The notes: generated by a model not told the origin, from the sequence alone. Shown: positions 1 to 9,819, numbered from the stretch's first letter. The stretch: DNA of 64,000 bases from a bacterium (GCA_022774325.1 JALFNN010000047.1:1-64000); one strand, 5' to 3'. Numbers and translations: made by a program.

Positions 1-17
1 AAAAAAGAGGTTGTAAT

Positions 18-956
18 ATGAAGACAGAAGTAACCGAATTACTTGGAATAGAATATCCGATTATCCAGGGAGGAATGGCCTGGGTTGCTGAGTATCATCT
101 TGCGGCCGGCGTATCAAATGCCGGTGGGCTTGGACTCATTGGAGCTGCGAGTGCCCCGGCAGAATGGGTACGCGAACAGATCAGAGAAGCAAAGAAACTG
201 ACTGACAAACCATTTGGTGTCAACATTATGCTCATGAGTCCTTATGCGGATGAAGTGGCAAAAGTGGTAGCGGAAGAAGGCGTGAAGGTGGTTACCACTG
301 GTGCTGGAAATCCAGAGAAATATATGAAAATGTGGAAGGAAGCAGGGGTTAAGGTCATCCCGGTTGTGGCTTCCGTTGCACTTGCAAAAAGAATGGAGCG
401 CTGCGGTGCGGATGCGCTGGTAGCGGAAGGAACAGAAGCGGGAGGACATATCGGCGAGAATACGACGATGGTTTTGGTTCCGCAGATCGTTGATGCGGTG
501 AACATTCCGGTTATTGCTGCGGGTGGAATTGCAGACGGAAGAGGAATTGCGGCTGCATTTATGCTTGGAGCAAGAGCGGTACAGATGGGAACCCATTTTG
601 TGGCAACGAAAGAATCTATGGTTCATGAAAATTATAAAAATGCAATCCTTAAAGCAAAGGATATCGATTCCAGAGTAACCGGCAGAACAATCGGCCATCC
701 GGTGCGTGCTCTGAGAAATCAGATGACGAAGCAGTATCTGGATATGGAGAAAGCGGGAGCTAGCTTTGAGGAACTGGAGCATCTGACTCTGGGCGGACTT
801 CGCAGAGCGGTCGTTGACGGAGATGTTGTAAACGGCAGTGTGATGGCCGGACAGAGTGCGGCGATGGTGAAAGAGATCTTAAGCTGCGAGGAGCTGATCC
901 AGAAACTGGTGAAGGAGACAGATGCGCTGATCGGAGGACTGAACATCTATGGCTAA
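18..956 (+). CDS. fabK: Enoyl-ACP reductase II (FMN-dependent)
   Basis: FabK catalyses the last step of each fatty-acid elongation cycle in the cytoplasm, reducing trans-2-enoyl-ACP with NAD(P)H through FMN. The 312-residue protein has the TIM-barrel flavoprotein pattern: an IIQGGMAWV strand near residue 15, an EGTEAGGHIG segment around 135-145 containing the family's catalytic His, and an AAGGIADG phosphate-binding loop near 168. An AGAGG-like ribosome site precedes the ATG. It overlaps fabD by 8 bases and heads the operon seen here; fabH and acpP, usual upstream partners, would lie outside the window. FabK is the usual enoyl reductase of clostridia. A related flavoprotein is encoded at 7948, but this copy's length and operon position favour it as the real FabK. 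Confidence 0.93.
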   Translation: MKTEVTELLGIEYPIIQGGMAWVAEYHLAAGVSNAGGLGLIGAASAPAEWVREQIREAKKLTDKPFGVNIMLMSPYADEVAKVVAEEGVKVVTTGAGNPEKYMKMWKEAGVKVIPVVASVALAKRMERCGADALVAEGTEAGGHIGENTTMVLVPQIVDAVNIPVIAAGGIADGRGIAAAFMLGARAVQMGTHFVATKESMVHENYKNAILKAKDIDSRVTGRTIGHPVRALRNQMTKQYLDMEKAGASFEELEHLTLGGLRRAVVDGDVVNGSVMAGQSAAMVKEILSCEELIQKLVKETDALIGGLNIYG

Positions 957-1872
957 GATTGCATTTATTTACCCAGGACAGGGCGCTCAGAAACCCGGCA
1001 TGGGAAAAGATTTTTATGAAAATAGTGAACTTGCAAAGGCTGTCTATGATAAGGCAAGCGAACTTTTGCAGATAGATATGAAAGCATTATGCTTTGAAGA
1101 AAATGAGAAACTGGATCTGACCGAATATACACAGGCAGCGCTTGTAACGACTTGCCTTGCCATGACGAAGGTTGTGGAGGAAAGAGGTCTGAAACCGGAT
1201 GTGACGGCGGGACTTAGTCTTGGCGAGTATTGCGCGATCAGCGTCGCTGGAGGCATGAAGGAAGAGGATGCAATTTCTCTGGTGAGAAAAAGAGGGATTC
1301 TGATGCAGAATACGGTTCCGGCAGGAGAAGGCGCCATGGCGGCAATCCTTGGAATGGATGCATCGGTAATCGAAGAAGGGATTAAGGATTTGGAAGGAGT
1401 CACGGTGGCAAATTACAATTGCCCGGGCCAGATCGTTATCACCGGTGAGACGAAAGCGGTGGAGAAAGCGGCAGAAATATTAAAAGAAGCGGGAGCCAAA
1501 AGGGCGGTGCTTCTGAATGTCAGCGGTCCGTTCCATTCACCGATGCTGAAACAAGCAGGTGAAGAACTTGCGAAAGAAATGGAAAAAGTAGAAATGGAAC
1601 CACTTCAGATTCCTTATGTGACAAATGTAACGGCCGAATATGTAACCGACATTCGTGAAACGAAGAAACTTCTGGCTGAACAGGTTGCGGCTTCCGTGCG
1701 CTGGCAGGAAAGTGTAGAGCGTATGATCGCGGAAGGCGTGGATACGTTTGTAGAAATCGGGCCGGGCAAAACGCTGGCAGGGTTTCTGAGGAAAATTGAC
1801 CGCAGCGTAAAGGTTTACAACATTGGAACCTGGGAAGACGTAGACAAGGTGGTCTTGGAATTGACTGTTTAG
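949..1872 (+). CDS. fabD: Malonyl-CoA:ACP transacylase
   Basis: FabD transfers malonyl from CoA to acyl carrier protein and so supplies the elongation unit for FabF. The 307-residue product starts with the typical FIYPGQGAQKPGMG segment. It carries the nucleophile elbow GLSLGEY near residue 90 and the GPFHSP catalytic-His segment near 195-200. The start codon overlaps the end of fabK, which indicates translational coupling. The length is normal for the family and no key residue is missing. Confidence 0.95.
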   Translation: MAKIAFIYPGQGAQKPGMGKDFYENSELAKAVYDKASELLQIDMKALCFEENEKLDLTEYTQAALVTTCLAMTKVVEERGLKPDVTAGLSLGEYCAISVAGGMKEEDAISLVRKRGILMQNTVPAGEGAMAAILGMDASVIEEGIKDLEGVTVANYNCPGQIVITGETKAVEKAAEILKEAGAKRAVLLNVSGPFHSPMLKQAGEELAKEMEKVEMEPLQIPYVTNVTAEYVTDIRETKKLLAEQVAASVRWQESVERMIAEGVDTFVEIGPGKTLAGFLRKIDRSVKVYNIGTWEDVDKVVLELTV

Positions 1873-1887
1873 TAGAGGAGAAGAAAT

Positions 1888-2628
1888 ATGTTAAACGGAA
1901 AAATCGCAGTAGTGACCGGTGCATCCCGCGGAATCGGGAAGGCAATAGCAATGAAGTTTGCGCAGCTTGGAGCGACGGTGGTCATTAATTATAACGGTTC
2001 TGCACAGAAAGCGGAGGAAGTAAAACAAAGTATTATAGCAGATGGCGGCCGGGCCGTGATCAAGCAGTGCAATGTGGCGGACTATGACGCGTGCGAAGCA
2101 TTTATTAAGGAAGTGATCGATCAGTTCGGCAGAATCGATATTCTTGTAAATAATGCAGGTATCACGAAAGACGGATTGATCATGCGGATGAGTGAGGAAG
2201 ACTTTACGAATGTTGTAGACGTGAATCTGAAAGGAACTTTCCACTGCATAAGGTTTGCGTCCAGACAGATGATGAAGCAGAGAAGCGGAAGAATCATTAA
2301 TATGTCTTCTGTAGTGGGAATTTCCGGAAACGCAGGACAGATCAATTACGCAGCATCAAAAGCAGGTGTGATCGGCATGACAAAATCCGCGGCAAAGGAA
2401 CTTGCGAGTCGTGGAATTACGGTGAATGCGATTGCCCCGGGATATATTGAGACGGATATGACCAACGTGTTATCCGACAAAGTGAAAGAAGAAACAATGA
2501 AACAGATTCCTCTGGGTCGTCTGGGTCAGACCGGAGATATTGCAGCAGCAGCAGCATTTCTTGCATCCGACGAAGCAGGGTATATCACGGGCCAGGTGCT
2601 TGCAGTAGACGGTGGCATGGCGATATAG
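1888..2628 (+). CDS. fabG: 3-oxoacyl-ACP reductase
   Basis: FabG reduces beta-ketoacyl-ACP to 3-hydroxyacyl-ACP with NADPH. It is a 246-residue short-chain dehydrogenase with the TGASRGIG cofactor loop at about residues 10-17, NNAG near 88, and the Ser-Tyr-Lys triad in the SSVVG...YAASKAG stretch (Tyr about 153, Lys about 157). It ends with the family's [12 protein letters not shown] tail. A GAGGAG ribosome site precedes the ATG, and the gene lies 15 bases after fabD in the same operon. Confidence 0.95.
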   Translation: MLNGKIAVVTGASRGIGKAIAMKFAQLGATVVINYNGSAQKAEEVKQSIIADGGRAVIKQCNVADYDACEAFIKEVIDQFGRIDILVNNAGITKDGLIMRMSEEDFTNVVDVNLKGTFHCIRFASRQMMKQRSGRIINMSSVVGISGNAGQINYAASKAGVIGMTKSAAKELASRGITVNAIAPGYIETDMTNVLSDKVKEETMKQIPLGRLGQTGDIAAAAAFLASDEAGYITGQVLAVDGGMAI

Positions 2629-2640
2629 GAGGGTGGAAAT

Positions 2641-3879
2641 ATGAAACGCAGAGTAGTGATTACAGGTCTTGGAGCGATTACGCCGATTGGAAATACGGTA
2701 GATGAATTTTGGGAAGGGATCAAAGAAGGCAGATGCGGAATCGGTGCGATCACCAAATTTGACACATCAGATTATAAAGTAAAGATCGCGGCAGAAGTAA
2801 AAGGATTTTCTGCGAAGGAACGCATGGATTTTAAAGCGGCAAAACGTATGGAAACATTCTCACAGTATGCGGTTGTGGCTGCAAAAGAAGCCTGTGAGGA
2901 TGCCGGTTTCGAGATTGAAAAGGAAGACCCGTACCGCTGCGGTGTGATCATCGGTTCCGGTATCGGAAGCCTTCAGCAGATTGAAAAACAGTACACCACG
3001 ATTCTGCAGAAGGGGCCGGGAAGAGTTGCTCCTTTGATGGTTCCCATGATGATCTCCAATATGGCAGCCGGAAATGTTTCGATTCAGCTTGGACTGAAGG
3101 GAAAATGCACAAATGTTGTCACAGCCTGTGCGACCGGAACCAACTGTATCGGTGATGCGTTCCGTGCAATCCAGTACGACGATGCGGATGTGATGTTTGC
3201 AGGCGGAACCGAAAGCTGTATCTGTCCGACTGGTGTGGCAGGATTTACCGCGCTGACTGCGCTTACGACCAGTGAGGATCCGAAGAGAGCTTCTATTCCG
3301 TTTGATAAGGACAGAAGCGGGTTCGTTCTCGGAGAGGGGGCAGGCGTGGTCGTTCTGGAGGAACTGGAACATGCAAAGGCCAGAGGCGCGAAGATTTATG
3401 CAGAGCTTGTAGGATACGGTTCCACCGGAGATGCATACCATATTACTTCCCCGGCGGAGGATGGAAGCGGAGCTGCCAAAGCGATGGAACTTGCCATGGA
3501 AGAAGCAGGTGTGACTCCGTCGGAGGTTCAGTATATTAATGCACACGGAACCAGCACACACCACAATGATCTGTTCGAGACCTATGCGATCAAGAGAGCA
3601 TTCGGTGATGCGGCAAAAGATCTTGTAGTCAACTCGACGAAATCCATGATCGGTCATCTGCTCGGTGCGGCAGGCGCGGTAGAGTGTGTGACTTGTGTAA
3701 AATCCATCCAGGACGGATTCATTCATCAGACGATCGGAACAAAAGAAACAGATGAGGAATGTGATCTGAACTATGCAGTCGGTGCTCCGGTGGAAAAGGA
3801 AATCAAATATGCAATGAGTAATTCTCTGGGATTTGGCGGACACAATGCGGTCCTGCTGATGAAAAAATATGAAGGTTAG
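2641..3879 (+). CDS. fabF: 3-oxoacyl-ACP synthase II
   Basis: FabF condenses malonyl-ACP with the growing acyl-ACP. The 412-residue thiolase-fold protein has the nucleophile Cys in VTACATGTN near residue 162, the first active-site His in NAHGTST near 302, and the second in SMIGHLLGAAGAVE near 338, so the Cys-His-His triad is complete. It starts 12 bases after fabG behind an AGGAGGGTGG ribosome site. The glycine-rich SNSLGFGGHNAVLL C-terminus is typical. Confidence 0.95.
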   Translation: MKRRVVITGLGAITPIGNTVDEFWEGIKEGRCGIGAITKFDTSDYKVKIAAEVKGFSAKERMDFKAAKRMETFSQYAVVAAKEACEDAGFEIEKEDPYRCGVIIGSGIGSLQQIEKQYTTILQKGPGRVAPLMVPMMISNMAAGNVSIQLGLKGKCTNVVTACATGTNCIGDAFRAIQYDDADVMFAGGTESCICPTGVAGFTALTALTTSEDPKRASIPFDKDRSGFVLGEGAGVVVLEELEHAKARGAKIYAELVGYGSTGDAYHITSPAEDGSGAAKAMELAMEEAGVTPSEVQYINAHGTSTHHNDLFETYAIKRAFGDAAKDLVVNSTKSMIGHLLGAAGAVECVTCVKSIQDGFIHQTIGTKETDEECDLNYAVGAPVEKEIKYAMSNSLGFGGHNAVLLMKKYEG

Positions 3880-3888
3880 AGGTGCAGG

Positions 3889-4329
3889 ATGATGGAATTA
3901 GAGAATCTGGTGAAATTAATTCAGGCCGTTTCCGATTCGGCACTGAGTGGCTTTGAATATGAAGAAGGAAATGTAAAACTGAATATCCGAAAAGAAAAAG
4001 AACCGGTAAAGGGTACGAATGAAAACGTTCAGGTTGTTACAATAGAACAGAAAACGCAGGCCGCGAAAGCAGAGATCCCGGCGATGGAACCGAACGGAAA
4101 TCTAGTTAAATCTCCACTTGTCGGAACATTTTACGCTGCACCGGCAGAAGATGCCCAGCCTTTTGTGTCTGTGGGCGACCGTGTGAAGAAGGGGCAGACT
4201 GTGGCAATCGTAGAAGCAATGAAACTGATGAATGAAATTGAATCTGAATTTGACGGTACGGTTACAGAAGTGCTGGTAAAGAATGGGGAAGCCGTAGAAT
4301 ACGGACAGCCGTTATTCAGAATTGCGTAA
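3889..4329 (+). CDS. accB: Biotin carboxyl carrier protein of acetyl-CoA carboxylase
   Basis: AccB carries the biotin that shuttles CO2 between biotin carboxylase (AccC) and the carboxyltransferase (AccDA). The 146-residue protein has a helical N-terminus, a Lys/Glu/Ala-rich linker, and a C-terminal biotinyl domain with the EAMKLMNEIE motif; the biotinylated Lys is near residue 112. Two adjacent ATGs follow a GAGGTGCAGG ribosome site, so the start may be 3 bases later. The gene overlaps the upstream end of the fabZ reading frame, but fabZ translation begins after the accB stop. Confidence 0.93.
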   Translation: MMELENLVKLIQAVSDSALSGFEYEEGNVKLNIRKEKEPVKGTNENVQVVTIEQKTQAAKAEIPAMEPNGNLVKSPLVGTFYAAPAEDAQPFVSVGDRVKKGQTVAIVEAMKLMNEIESEFDGTVTEVLVKNGEAVEYGQPLFRIA

Positions 4330-4339
4330 GGAGGCAGCG

Positions 4340-4768
4340 ATGAAACATTTGGGTATTACAGAGATTAAAGAAATCATTCCGCACAGACATCCGTTTCTGC
4401 TGGTGGATTACATTGAGGACTATGAACCGGGCGAGTATGCCATCGGGTACAAATGCGTTACATACCGTGAGGATTTCTTTGCGGGACATTTCCCGCAGGA
4501 GCCGGTCATGCCGGGCGTTCTGATCGTGGAAGCACTGGCGCAGACCGGAGCAGTAGCGGTTCTGATGCAGGAAGAAAACAAAGGAAAGCTCGGATATTTC
4601 GGGGGAATCAAGAACTGCAAGTTCCGCCGCAAGGTCGTTCCGGGAGATAAGCTGAAACTGGAGGCGAGAATCATCCGGCAGAAAGGCCCTCTGGTCATCG
4701 GGGAAGGAATTGCCTCTGTTGACGGAGAAGTGGCTGTAAAAGCAGAGTTGTCGCTGATGATCGGATAG
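4340..4768 (+). CDS. fabZ: 3-hydroxyacyl-ACP dehydratase
   Basis: FabZ dehydrates 3-hydroxyacyl-ACP to the trans-2-enoyl form used by FabK. The 142-residue hotdog-fold protein has the IPHRHPFLLVD strand-helix near residue 15, the HFPQEPVMPGVL active-site loop with the catalytic His, and the downstream Glu in VEALAQ. The reading frame opens upstream at 4322, inside accB. The ATG at 4340 is chosen because an AAGGAGG site lies 7-8 bases before it and the protein then begins at the usual family position. Confidence 0.94.
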   Translation: MKHLGITEIKEIIPHRHPFLLVDYIEDYEPGEYAIGYKCVTYREDFFAGHFPQEPVMPGVLIVEALAQTGAVAVLMQEENKGKLGYFGGIKNCKFRRKVVPGDKLKLEARIIRQKGPLVIGEGIASVDGEVAVKAELSLMIG

Positions 4769-4777
4769 GGGATAGAT

Positions 4778-6142
4778 ATGATTAGGAAAATACTGATTGC
4801 CAATCGTGGCGAGATTGCGGTGCGTATCATTCGTGCGTGCAGAGAAATGGGAATCGAGACGGTTGCGGTGTATTCGGAAGCTGACAAAGAGGCGCTTCAC
4901 ACACAGCTTGCAGACGAAGCAGTCTGTATCGGACCGGCGCCGTCCTCAGACAGTTATCTGAATATGGAACAGATCATCAGTGCGACGATTATTTCGGGAG
5001 CCGATGCGATTCATCCCGGATTCGGATTCTTGTCTGAAAACAGCCGTTTTGCAGAACTGTGCGAACAATGCAATATTATTTTCATCGGGCCGGGAGCCGA
5101 TGTGATCCGCAGCCTTGGAGACAAATCCCAGGCGCGAACCACAATGGTACAGGCAAATGTGCCGGTCATTCCGGGAAGTGACCATGCGATTTATGATGCA
5201 GAAGAAGGCGCAAAGATTGCAGAAGAGACCGGGTATCCGGTGATCATCAAAGCAGCACTTGGAGGCGGCGGCAAGGGAATGCGCGTGGCACAGACGCCGG
5301 ACGAATTTGAAAATGCATTCCACACTGCGCAGTCAGAAGCAAAGGCAGCGTTCGGAGACGGCACCATGTATCTGGAGCATTTTGTACAGCATCCGAAACA
5401 CATTGAATTTCAGATCCTTGCAGATAAATACGGAAATGTCATCCATCTGGGAGAACGTGACTGTTCGATTCAGAGAAACCATCAGAAACTGGTGGAGGAA
5501 TCCCCGTGTATGGCCATTTCCGAAGAACTTCGTGCGGAAATGGGAGCCGCAGCAGTTCGCGCAGCCAAAGCGGCCCATTATGAAAATGCCGGTACCATCG
5601 AGTTCCTTTTGGAAAAGACCGGAAAATTCTATTTTATGGAAATGAATACCCGGATCCAGGTGGAGCATCCGGTGACAGAGTGGGTGACCGGAATTGATCT
5701 GATCAAGGCTCAGATTCGCATTGCTGACGGAGAAAAACTTGCAATAAAGCAGGAAGACGTGCATTTGACAGGTCATGCCATCGAGTGCAGGATCAACGCG
5801 GAAAATCCGGCAAAGAATTTCCGCCCATGCCCGGGTACCATTCGGGATATGTACCTCCCGGGAGGAAAAGGGGTGCGGATCGATTCCGCTATTTACAGTG
5901 GTTACAGCGTACCGCCATATTATGATAATATGCTGGCGAAACTGATTGTTTTCGCAAAGACCCGTAAAGAAGCTGTCAGAAAGATGCAGTGTGCGCTTGG
6001 TGAGATCATCATTGAGGGAATCGATACAAATGTTGATTATCAGTATGAGATCATGAGCCACCCGGATTATCAGGATGGGAATTTTGATATAGAGTTTGTA
6101 GCAGAAAAAGAACAGGAACTTCTGGGAAATACAGAGGTCTAG
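4778..6142 (+). CDS. accC: Biotin carboxylase subunit of acetyl-CoA carboxylase
   Basis: AccC uses ATP and bicarbonate to carboxylate the biotin on AccB. The 454-residue product opens with the diagnostic [22 protein letters not shown]. It carries the ATP-grasp glycine loop [11 protein letters not shown] near residue 160, the [14 protein letters not shown] active-site stretch around 290, and the C-terminal cap. Length and motifs match the bacterial single-domain enzyme rather than a pyruvate carboxylase. It is 9 bases after fabZ and followed by accDA, so the complete carboxylase is made from one transcript. Confidence 0.96.
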   Translation: MIRKILIANRGEIAVRIIRACREMGIETVAVYSEADKEALHTQLADEAVCIGPAPSSDSYLNMEQIISATIISGADAIHPGFGFLSENSRFAELCEQCNIIFIGPGADVIRSLGDKSQARTTMVQANVPVIPGSDHAIYDAEEGAKIAEETGYPVIIKAALGGGGKGMRVAQTPDEFENAFHTAQSEAKAAFGDGTMYLEHFVQHPKHIEFQILADKYGNVIHLGERDCSIQRNHQKLVEESPCMAISEELRAEMGAAAVRAAKAAHYENAGTIEFLLEKTGKFYFMEMNTRIQVEHPVTEWVTGIDLIKAQIRIADGEKLAIKQEDVHLTGHAIECRINAENPAKNFRPCPGTIRDMYLPGGKGVRIDSAIYSGYSVPPYYDNMLAKLIVFAKTRKEAVRKMQCALGEIIIEGIDTNVDYQYEIMSHPDYQDGNFDIEFVAEKEQELLGNTEV

Positions 6143-6179
6143 CAGTTAGGAATGCAGCAGGAGTCAGGAGAGTAGAAAA

Positions 6180-7928
6180 ATGCAGTTGGCAAATATGTTT
6201 AAAAAGGGAATCAACCTTGGGAAAAATGAAGGATCCGGTAAGCGAATGACATCTCCGGAAGTGCCGGAAGGAATTCTGAAAAAATGTAATGCCTGTAAAG
6301 CGGCGATTTTCACGGAAGATGTGAAAAAAGGATACTATATTTGTCCGAAATGCGGAAATTATTTCAGAGTACATGCGATGCGACGCATAGAAATGATCGC
6401 TGATCCAGATACATTTGAGGCATGGGACGAGGGCCTTACCTCCGAAAATCCACTGCATTATAAAGGCTATGAAGAAAAGGTAAAAATGCTTCAGGAGAAG
6501 ACCGGGCTGGATGAGGCGGTTGTGACCGGTAAGGCAAAAATAGAAGGACGTGAAGTGGCGCTGGCTGTATGTGACGGACGATTCATGATGGCAAGTATGG
6601 GGAAAGTAGTCGGTGAGAAGATTACACGTGCTGTTGAGCGCGCGACGCAGGCAAAGCTTCCGGTGATTATCTTTGCATGCTCGGGAGGAGCGAGAATGCA
6701 GGAGGGAATTCATTCTCTGATGCAGATGGCCAAGACTTCTGCAGCCTTAAAACGGCATCATGATGCCGGACAGCTCTACATCAGTGTTTTGACAGATCCT
6801 ACGACAGGAGGGGTTACAGCAAGTTTTGCCATGTTAGGAGATATCATTCTGGCTGAACCAAATGCGCTGATCGGTTTTGCGGGACCGCGTGTGATTGAAC
6901 AGACCATCGGACAAAAACTTCCGAAAGGGTTCCAGAGATCTGAATTTCTTCTGGAACACGGGTTTGTGGATAAGATTGTAGAACGAAAAGAACTGCGTCA
7001 GACACTTGCTCAGCTTGTAAGCATGCATGAGGCGGGGAAAATGTCACAATTTACGGAAAGCTCAGAAGGACGTACAAAGCGGAATTTGGAAGAAAATGTA
7101 GGAAAGGACAATACCGGACTGGAAGAACACAGAGAAACTCCAAAGGCGAAAAGCGCCTGGGAGCGTGTTCAGATTTCCCGGCTGAAAGACAGACCGGTAG
7201 GTTCCGATTATATTGATGCTTTATTTACAGATTTTGCAGAACTTCATGGTGACCGATACTACAAGGACGACAAAGCGATCATCGGAGGAATTGCACGGTT
7301 TCATGGCATGCCGGTGACGGTCATTGCGCAGGCTAAGGGAAGAAATACGAAAGAAAATATTGAACGGAATTTCGGTATGCCGTCTCCGGACGGATACAGA
7401 AAAGCACTGAGACTGATGAAACAGGCGGAAAAATTTGCACGCCCGATCATCTGCTTTGTAGATACTCCGGGTGCATTTTGCGGACTGGAGGCAGAAGAAC
7501 GCGGACAGGGAGAAGCGATTGCCAGAAACCTGTTTGAAATGTCCGGTCTGAAAGTTCCGGTGCTTTCGGTTGTGATCGGAGAAGGTGGAAGCGGCGGAGC
7601 GCTCGCCATGGCAACCTCGGATGAAGTCTGGATGCTGGAGAACTCCATTTACTCTATCCTGTCACCGGAGGGCTTTGCAAGTATCCTGTGGAAAGACAGC
7701 AAACGCGCGGAAGAAGCTGCAAAAGTCATGAAACTTACAGCAGCCCACCTGTATCAGGCGGGAATTGTGGAGAAAGTTTTTGAAGAACCGGAACATCTGA
7801 CTGTGGAAAATATGGGAGGATTGACAGGAGAGATGGACAGGTCCATACAGGAATTCCTGAAAAAATATGGAGCTTTGTCAACAGAAGAGCTGACGGAAAA
7901 ACGATATCAGCGCTTCCGGAACATGTAG
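6180..7928 (+). CDS. accDA: Fused acetyl-CoA carboxylase carboxyltransferase (AccD-AccA)
   Basis: This 582-residue protein joins the two carboxyltransferase subunits that are separate in most bacteria. Residues 1 to about 285 are AccD-like: a four-Cys zinc ribbon (CNAC at about 36-39, CPKC at about 55-58) and the crotonase-fold GGARMQEG segment. A charged, low-complexity linker of about 35 residues follows. Residues about 320-582 are AccA-like, starting AWERVQISR and containing [18 protein letters not shown] and [11 protein letters not shown]. There is no stop or frameshift between the halves. It transfers the carboxyl group from biotin to acetyl-CoA to give malonyl-CoA. The preceding stretch has only a GGAG-type ribosome site. 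Confidence 0.93.
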   Translation: MQLANMFKKGINLGKNEGSGKRMTSPEVPEGILKKCNACKAAIFTEDVKKGYYICPKCGNYFRVHAMRRIEMIADPDTFEAWDEGLTSENPLHYKGYEEKVKMLQEKTGLDEAVVTGKAKIEGREVALAVCDGRFMMASMGKVVGEKITRAVERATQAKLPVIIFACSGGARMQEGIHSLMQMAKTSAALKRHHDAGQLYISVLTDPTTGGVTASFAMLGDIILAEPNALIGFAGPRVIEQTIGQKLPKGFQRSEFLLEHGFVDKIVERKELRQTLAQLVSMHEAGKMSQFTESSEGRTKRNLEENVGKDNTGLEEHRETPKAKSAWERVQISRLKDRPVGSDYIDALFTDFAELHGDRYYKDDKAIIGGIARFHGMPVTVIAQAKGRNTKENIERNFGMPSPDGYRKALRLMKQAEKFARPIICFVDTPGAFCGLEAEERGQGEAIARNLFEMSGLKVPVLSVVIGEGGSGGALAMATSDEVWMLENSIYSILSPEGFASILWKDSKRAEEAAKVMKLTAAHLYQAGIVEKVFEEPEHLTVENMGGLTGEMDRSIQEFLKKYGALSTEELTEKRYQRFRNM

Positions 7929-7947
7929 AAAGGTACGGGGTACAGAT

Positions 7948-9015
7948 ATGGAATATCCATCATTGAAAATAGGAAATCTGACGGCGAAAAAACCATTGAT
8001 CCAGGGCGGAATGGGAATCGGAATCAGTCTCTCAAATCTTGCCGGAAATGTTGCCAAAGAAGGTGGAATCGGGATCATTTCCGCTGCACAGATCGGATTT
8101 CGTGATCCTGATTTTGAGAAAGATTCCAAGGCGGCAAATTTAAGAGCCATTCACAGTGAACTCGAAAAAGCCCGCGCAATTGCGCCGGAAGGCGTGATCG
8201 GTTTTAATATTATGGTTGCCATGCAGCACTATGGAGAATATGTGCGCGAAGCAGCAAGGGCAGGCGCAGATCTGATCATATCCGGAGCCGGTCTGCCGAC
8301 AGAACTGCCTGAATTCGTAAAAGGTACGGATGCAAAGATCGCTCCGATCGTATCAACAGAAAAATCCGTGAAAGTGATCCTCAAATACTGGGACAAAAAA
8401 TACAGCCGCACCGCAGACCTGGTCGTCATAGAAGGGCCAAAAGCCGGAGGACATCTTGGATTTGACGAGGCACAGCTGGAACAGTTCGATCAGAACACAT
8501 ATGATGAAGAAATCAGGAAGATCATCAAAGCCGTAAAATCATACGAAGAGAAATATAACTGCAGAATTCCGGTCGCACTGGCAGGCGGCATCAGCGATGC
8601 AAACGCAGCCAGACACGCATTTGAGCTTGGAGCCGATGCAATCCAGGTAGCCAGCCGCTTTGTAACCACATGGGAATGCGACGCAGACATCCGGTATAAA
8701 GAAAGCTATCTGAACGCCGCACCGGAAGATATCCTGATCGTAAAAAGCCCGGTAGGAATGCCCGGAAGAGCCATCGCCAATCCCTTCATCCGACACATCA
8801 TGGAAGGAGAGCGCCGTCCTCCCAAAAAATGTCTTGCATGCATCAAAACATGCAACCCGGCAAAAACACCATACTGCATTACAGAGGCTCTCATCAACGC
8901 AGCAAAAGGCAACATTGAAAATGCATTACTTTTCTGCGGCGCTGATGCATGGAAAGCAGAAAAAATAGAAACTGTAAAAGAAGTGATTGATTCTTTGTTC
9001 GAAAGCTGTGTATAA
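7948..9015 (+). CDS. FabK/nitronate-monooxygenase-like flavoprotein
   Basis: This 355-residue protein belongs to the same FMN TIM-barrel family as FabK (2-nitropropane dioxygenase superfamily). It shows PLIQGGMGIGIS near residue 15, an IEGPKAGGHLGF segment with the candidate catalytic His near 165-170, and ALAGGISDANAARHAFELGADAIQ. It differs from FabK by a C-terminal Cys-rich stretch (CLACIKTC...YCI) that looks able to bind metal or an Fe-S cluster, though no cluster is shown. Its place after accDA suggests a lipid-related role, but the substrate is unknown. From about base 8380 onward codons shift strongly to C-ending choices and this continues through the next gene. Confidence 0.8.
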   Translation: MEYPSLKIGNLTAKKPLIQGGMGIGISLSNLAGNVAKEGGIGIISAAQIGFRDPDFEKDSKAANLRAIHSELEKARAIAPEGVIGFNIMVAMQHYGEYVREAARAGADLIISGAGLPTELPEFVKGTDAKIAPIVSTEKSVKVILKYWDKKYSRTADLVVIEGPKAGGHLGFDEAQLEQFDQNTYDEEIRKIIKAVKSYEEKYNCRIPVALAGGISDANAARHAFELGADAIQVASRFVTTWECDADIRYKESYLNAAPEDILIVKSPVGMPGRAIANPFIRHIMEGERRPPKKCLACIKTCNPAKTPYCITEALINAAKGNIENALLFCGADAWKAEKIETVKEVIDSLFESCV

Positions 9016-9048
9016 TAAAAGAAAAACAAGTACCAGAGGAGAAAATTC

Positions 9049-9483
9049 GTGGACGCATACGAGAGCATTAACAAATTATTTGTACATTTGTTCAACGATA
9101 TATTAGAATTAGAAGAAAAAGCGGTCATCACCGAAGAATTCAAAGACCTGACGAACAACGATATGCATATCATCGAAGCCGTCGGTCTCGGAGAAGGAGA
9201 TAAAATGTCCAACATCGCCCGCAAACTCGGAATCACCGTAGGCTCACTCACCACCTCCATGAACGCCCTGGTCAACAAAAAATACGTCCTCCGCGAACGA
9301 AGCGAAGAAGACAGACGCGTGGTCAACATCCACCTCACCCCCAAAGGCGAAAAAGCCTACCACCACCACGCCGAATTCCACAAAAAAATGGTAGAAGCCA
9401 TCCTGGAACACATCACCGAAGACGAGATTCCCGTCCTCACCAAAGCCCTCGAAGGCCTTTACCAATTCTTCAAAACCTGCTAA
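9049..9483 (+). CDS. MarR-family transcriptional regulator (FabT-like position)
   Basis: This 144-residue winged-helix regulator begins with GTG behind an AGAGGAGA ribosome site. The DNA-binding core is recognisable: MSNIARKLGITVGSLTTSMNALVNKKYVLRERSEEDRRVVNIHLTPKG around residues 52-100. MarR-type FabT proteins repress fatty-acid operons in many Firmicutes, and this gene closes the fab-acc cluster, so a FabT-like role is reasonable but inferred. The coding sequence is unusually rich in C at third positions compared with the upstream operon. Translation ends just before a GC-rich hairpin that starts the first large repeat. Confidence 0.8.
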   Translation: MDAYESINKLFVHLFNDILELEEKAVITEEFKDLTNNDMHIIEAVGLGEGDKMSNIARKLGITVGSLTTSMNALVNKKYVLRERSEEDRRVVNIHLTPKGEKAYHHHAEFHKKMVEAILEHITEDEIPVLTKALEGLYQFFKTC

Positions 9484-9522
9484 CAACAGGTCCCATAAGG
9501 CATAATCCCGTTTAAACTCAGA

Positions 9523-9773
9523 GGGCTGCGCTTCCCAAAGAAGCCGCAGCCCCCTTCATATGTACCAATATCTCCCGTCTTATACTTATCCCACGTACAA
9601 CATAAGAATCTCAGCCCCCACACTCCCCGGTTTGATTCCGGACCGTGGAAAACGCCGGCACTTGATGGCAGGAGTCGCCGGCAGGCGACAACCTGGCATC
9701 ATAGTACCGCTGCGTTTTCCCCCGAGCGAAAGCGAGTCCGGAATAAAACCGGGGACCGTGGGGGCGTCCCTTC
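9523..9773. repeat. Structured repeat, copy 1 (left of rpn)
   Basis: This is a roughly 250-bp sequence repeated almost identically at 11107-11360. A short hairpin (9523-9552, GGGCTGCGCTTC paired with its near complement) opens it. A long nested stem follows from 9615 to 9764: CCCCCAC with GTGGGGG, TTCCGGAC with GTCCGGAA, AAAACGC with GCGTTTT, GATGGCAGG with CCTGGCATC, and GTCGCC with GGCGAC around a 4-base loop. Reading frames through it give low-complexity peptides and are probably not genes. The short hairpin may also terminate the MarR transcript, though its tail has few T residues. Confidence 0.85.
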
Positions 9774-9789
9774 TCAGAACAATTCCCCA

Positions 9790-9819
9790 TTGACTATCAA
9801 CACCCCTCTATGCTATACT
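9790..9819 (+). promoter_or_regulatory. Promoter-like pair with FabT-like palindrome
   Basis: TTGACT at 9790 and TATACT at 9814 are 18 bases apart. The -35 lies inside TTGACTATCAA, an 11-base dyad that resembles the core of the FabT operator of streptococci. It lies 230 bases upstream of the rpn start and just right of repeat copy 1. Confidence 0.4.

Noticed and set aside
2860-3843. Long minus-strand frame of 327 codons
   Set aside because: It is antisense to fabF, with Cys/His-rich odd composition and no ribosome site; a shadow of a real gene.
9560-9793. Open frame giving a Pro/Arg/Ser-rich peptide
   Set aside because: It lies entirely in the hairpin repeat and recurs in copy 2 (11144-11584) with a different end; no ribosome site. 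Better explained by the repeat structure.
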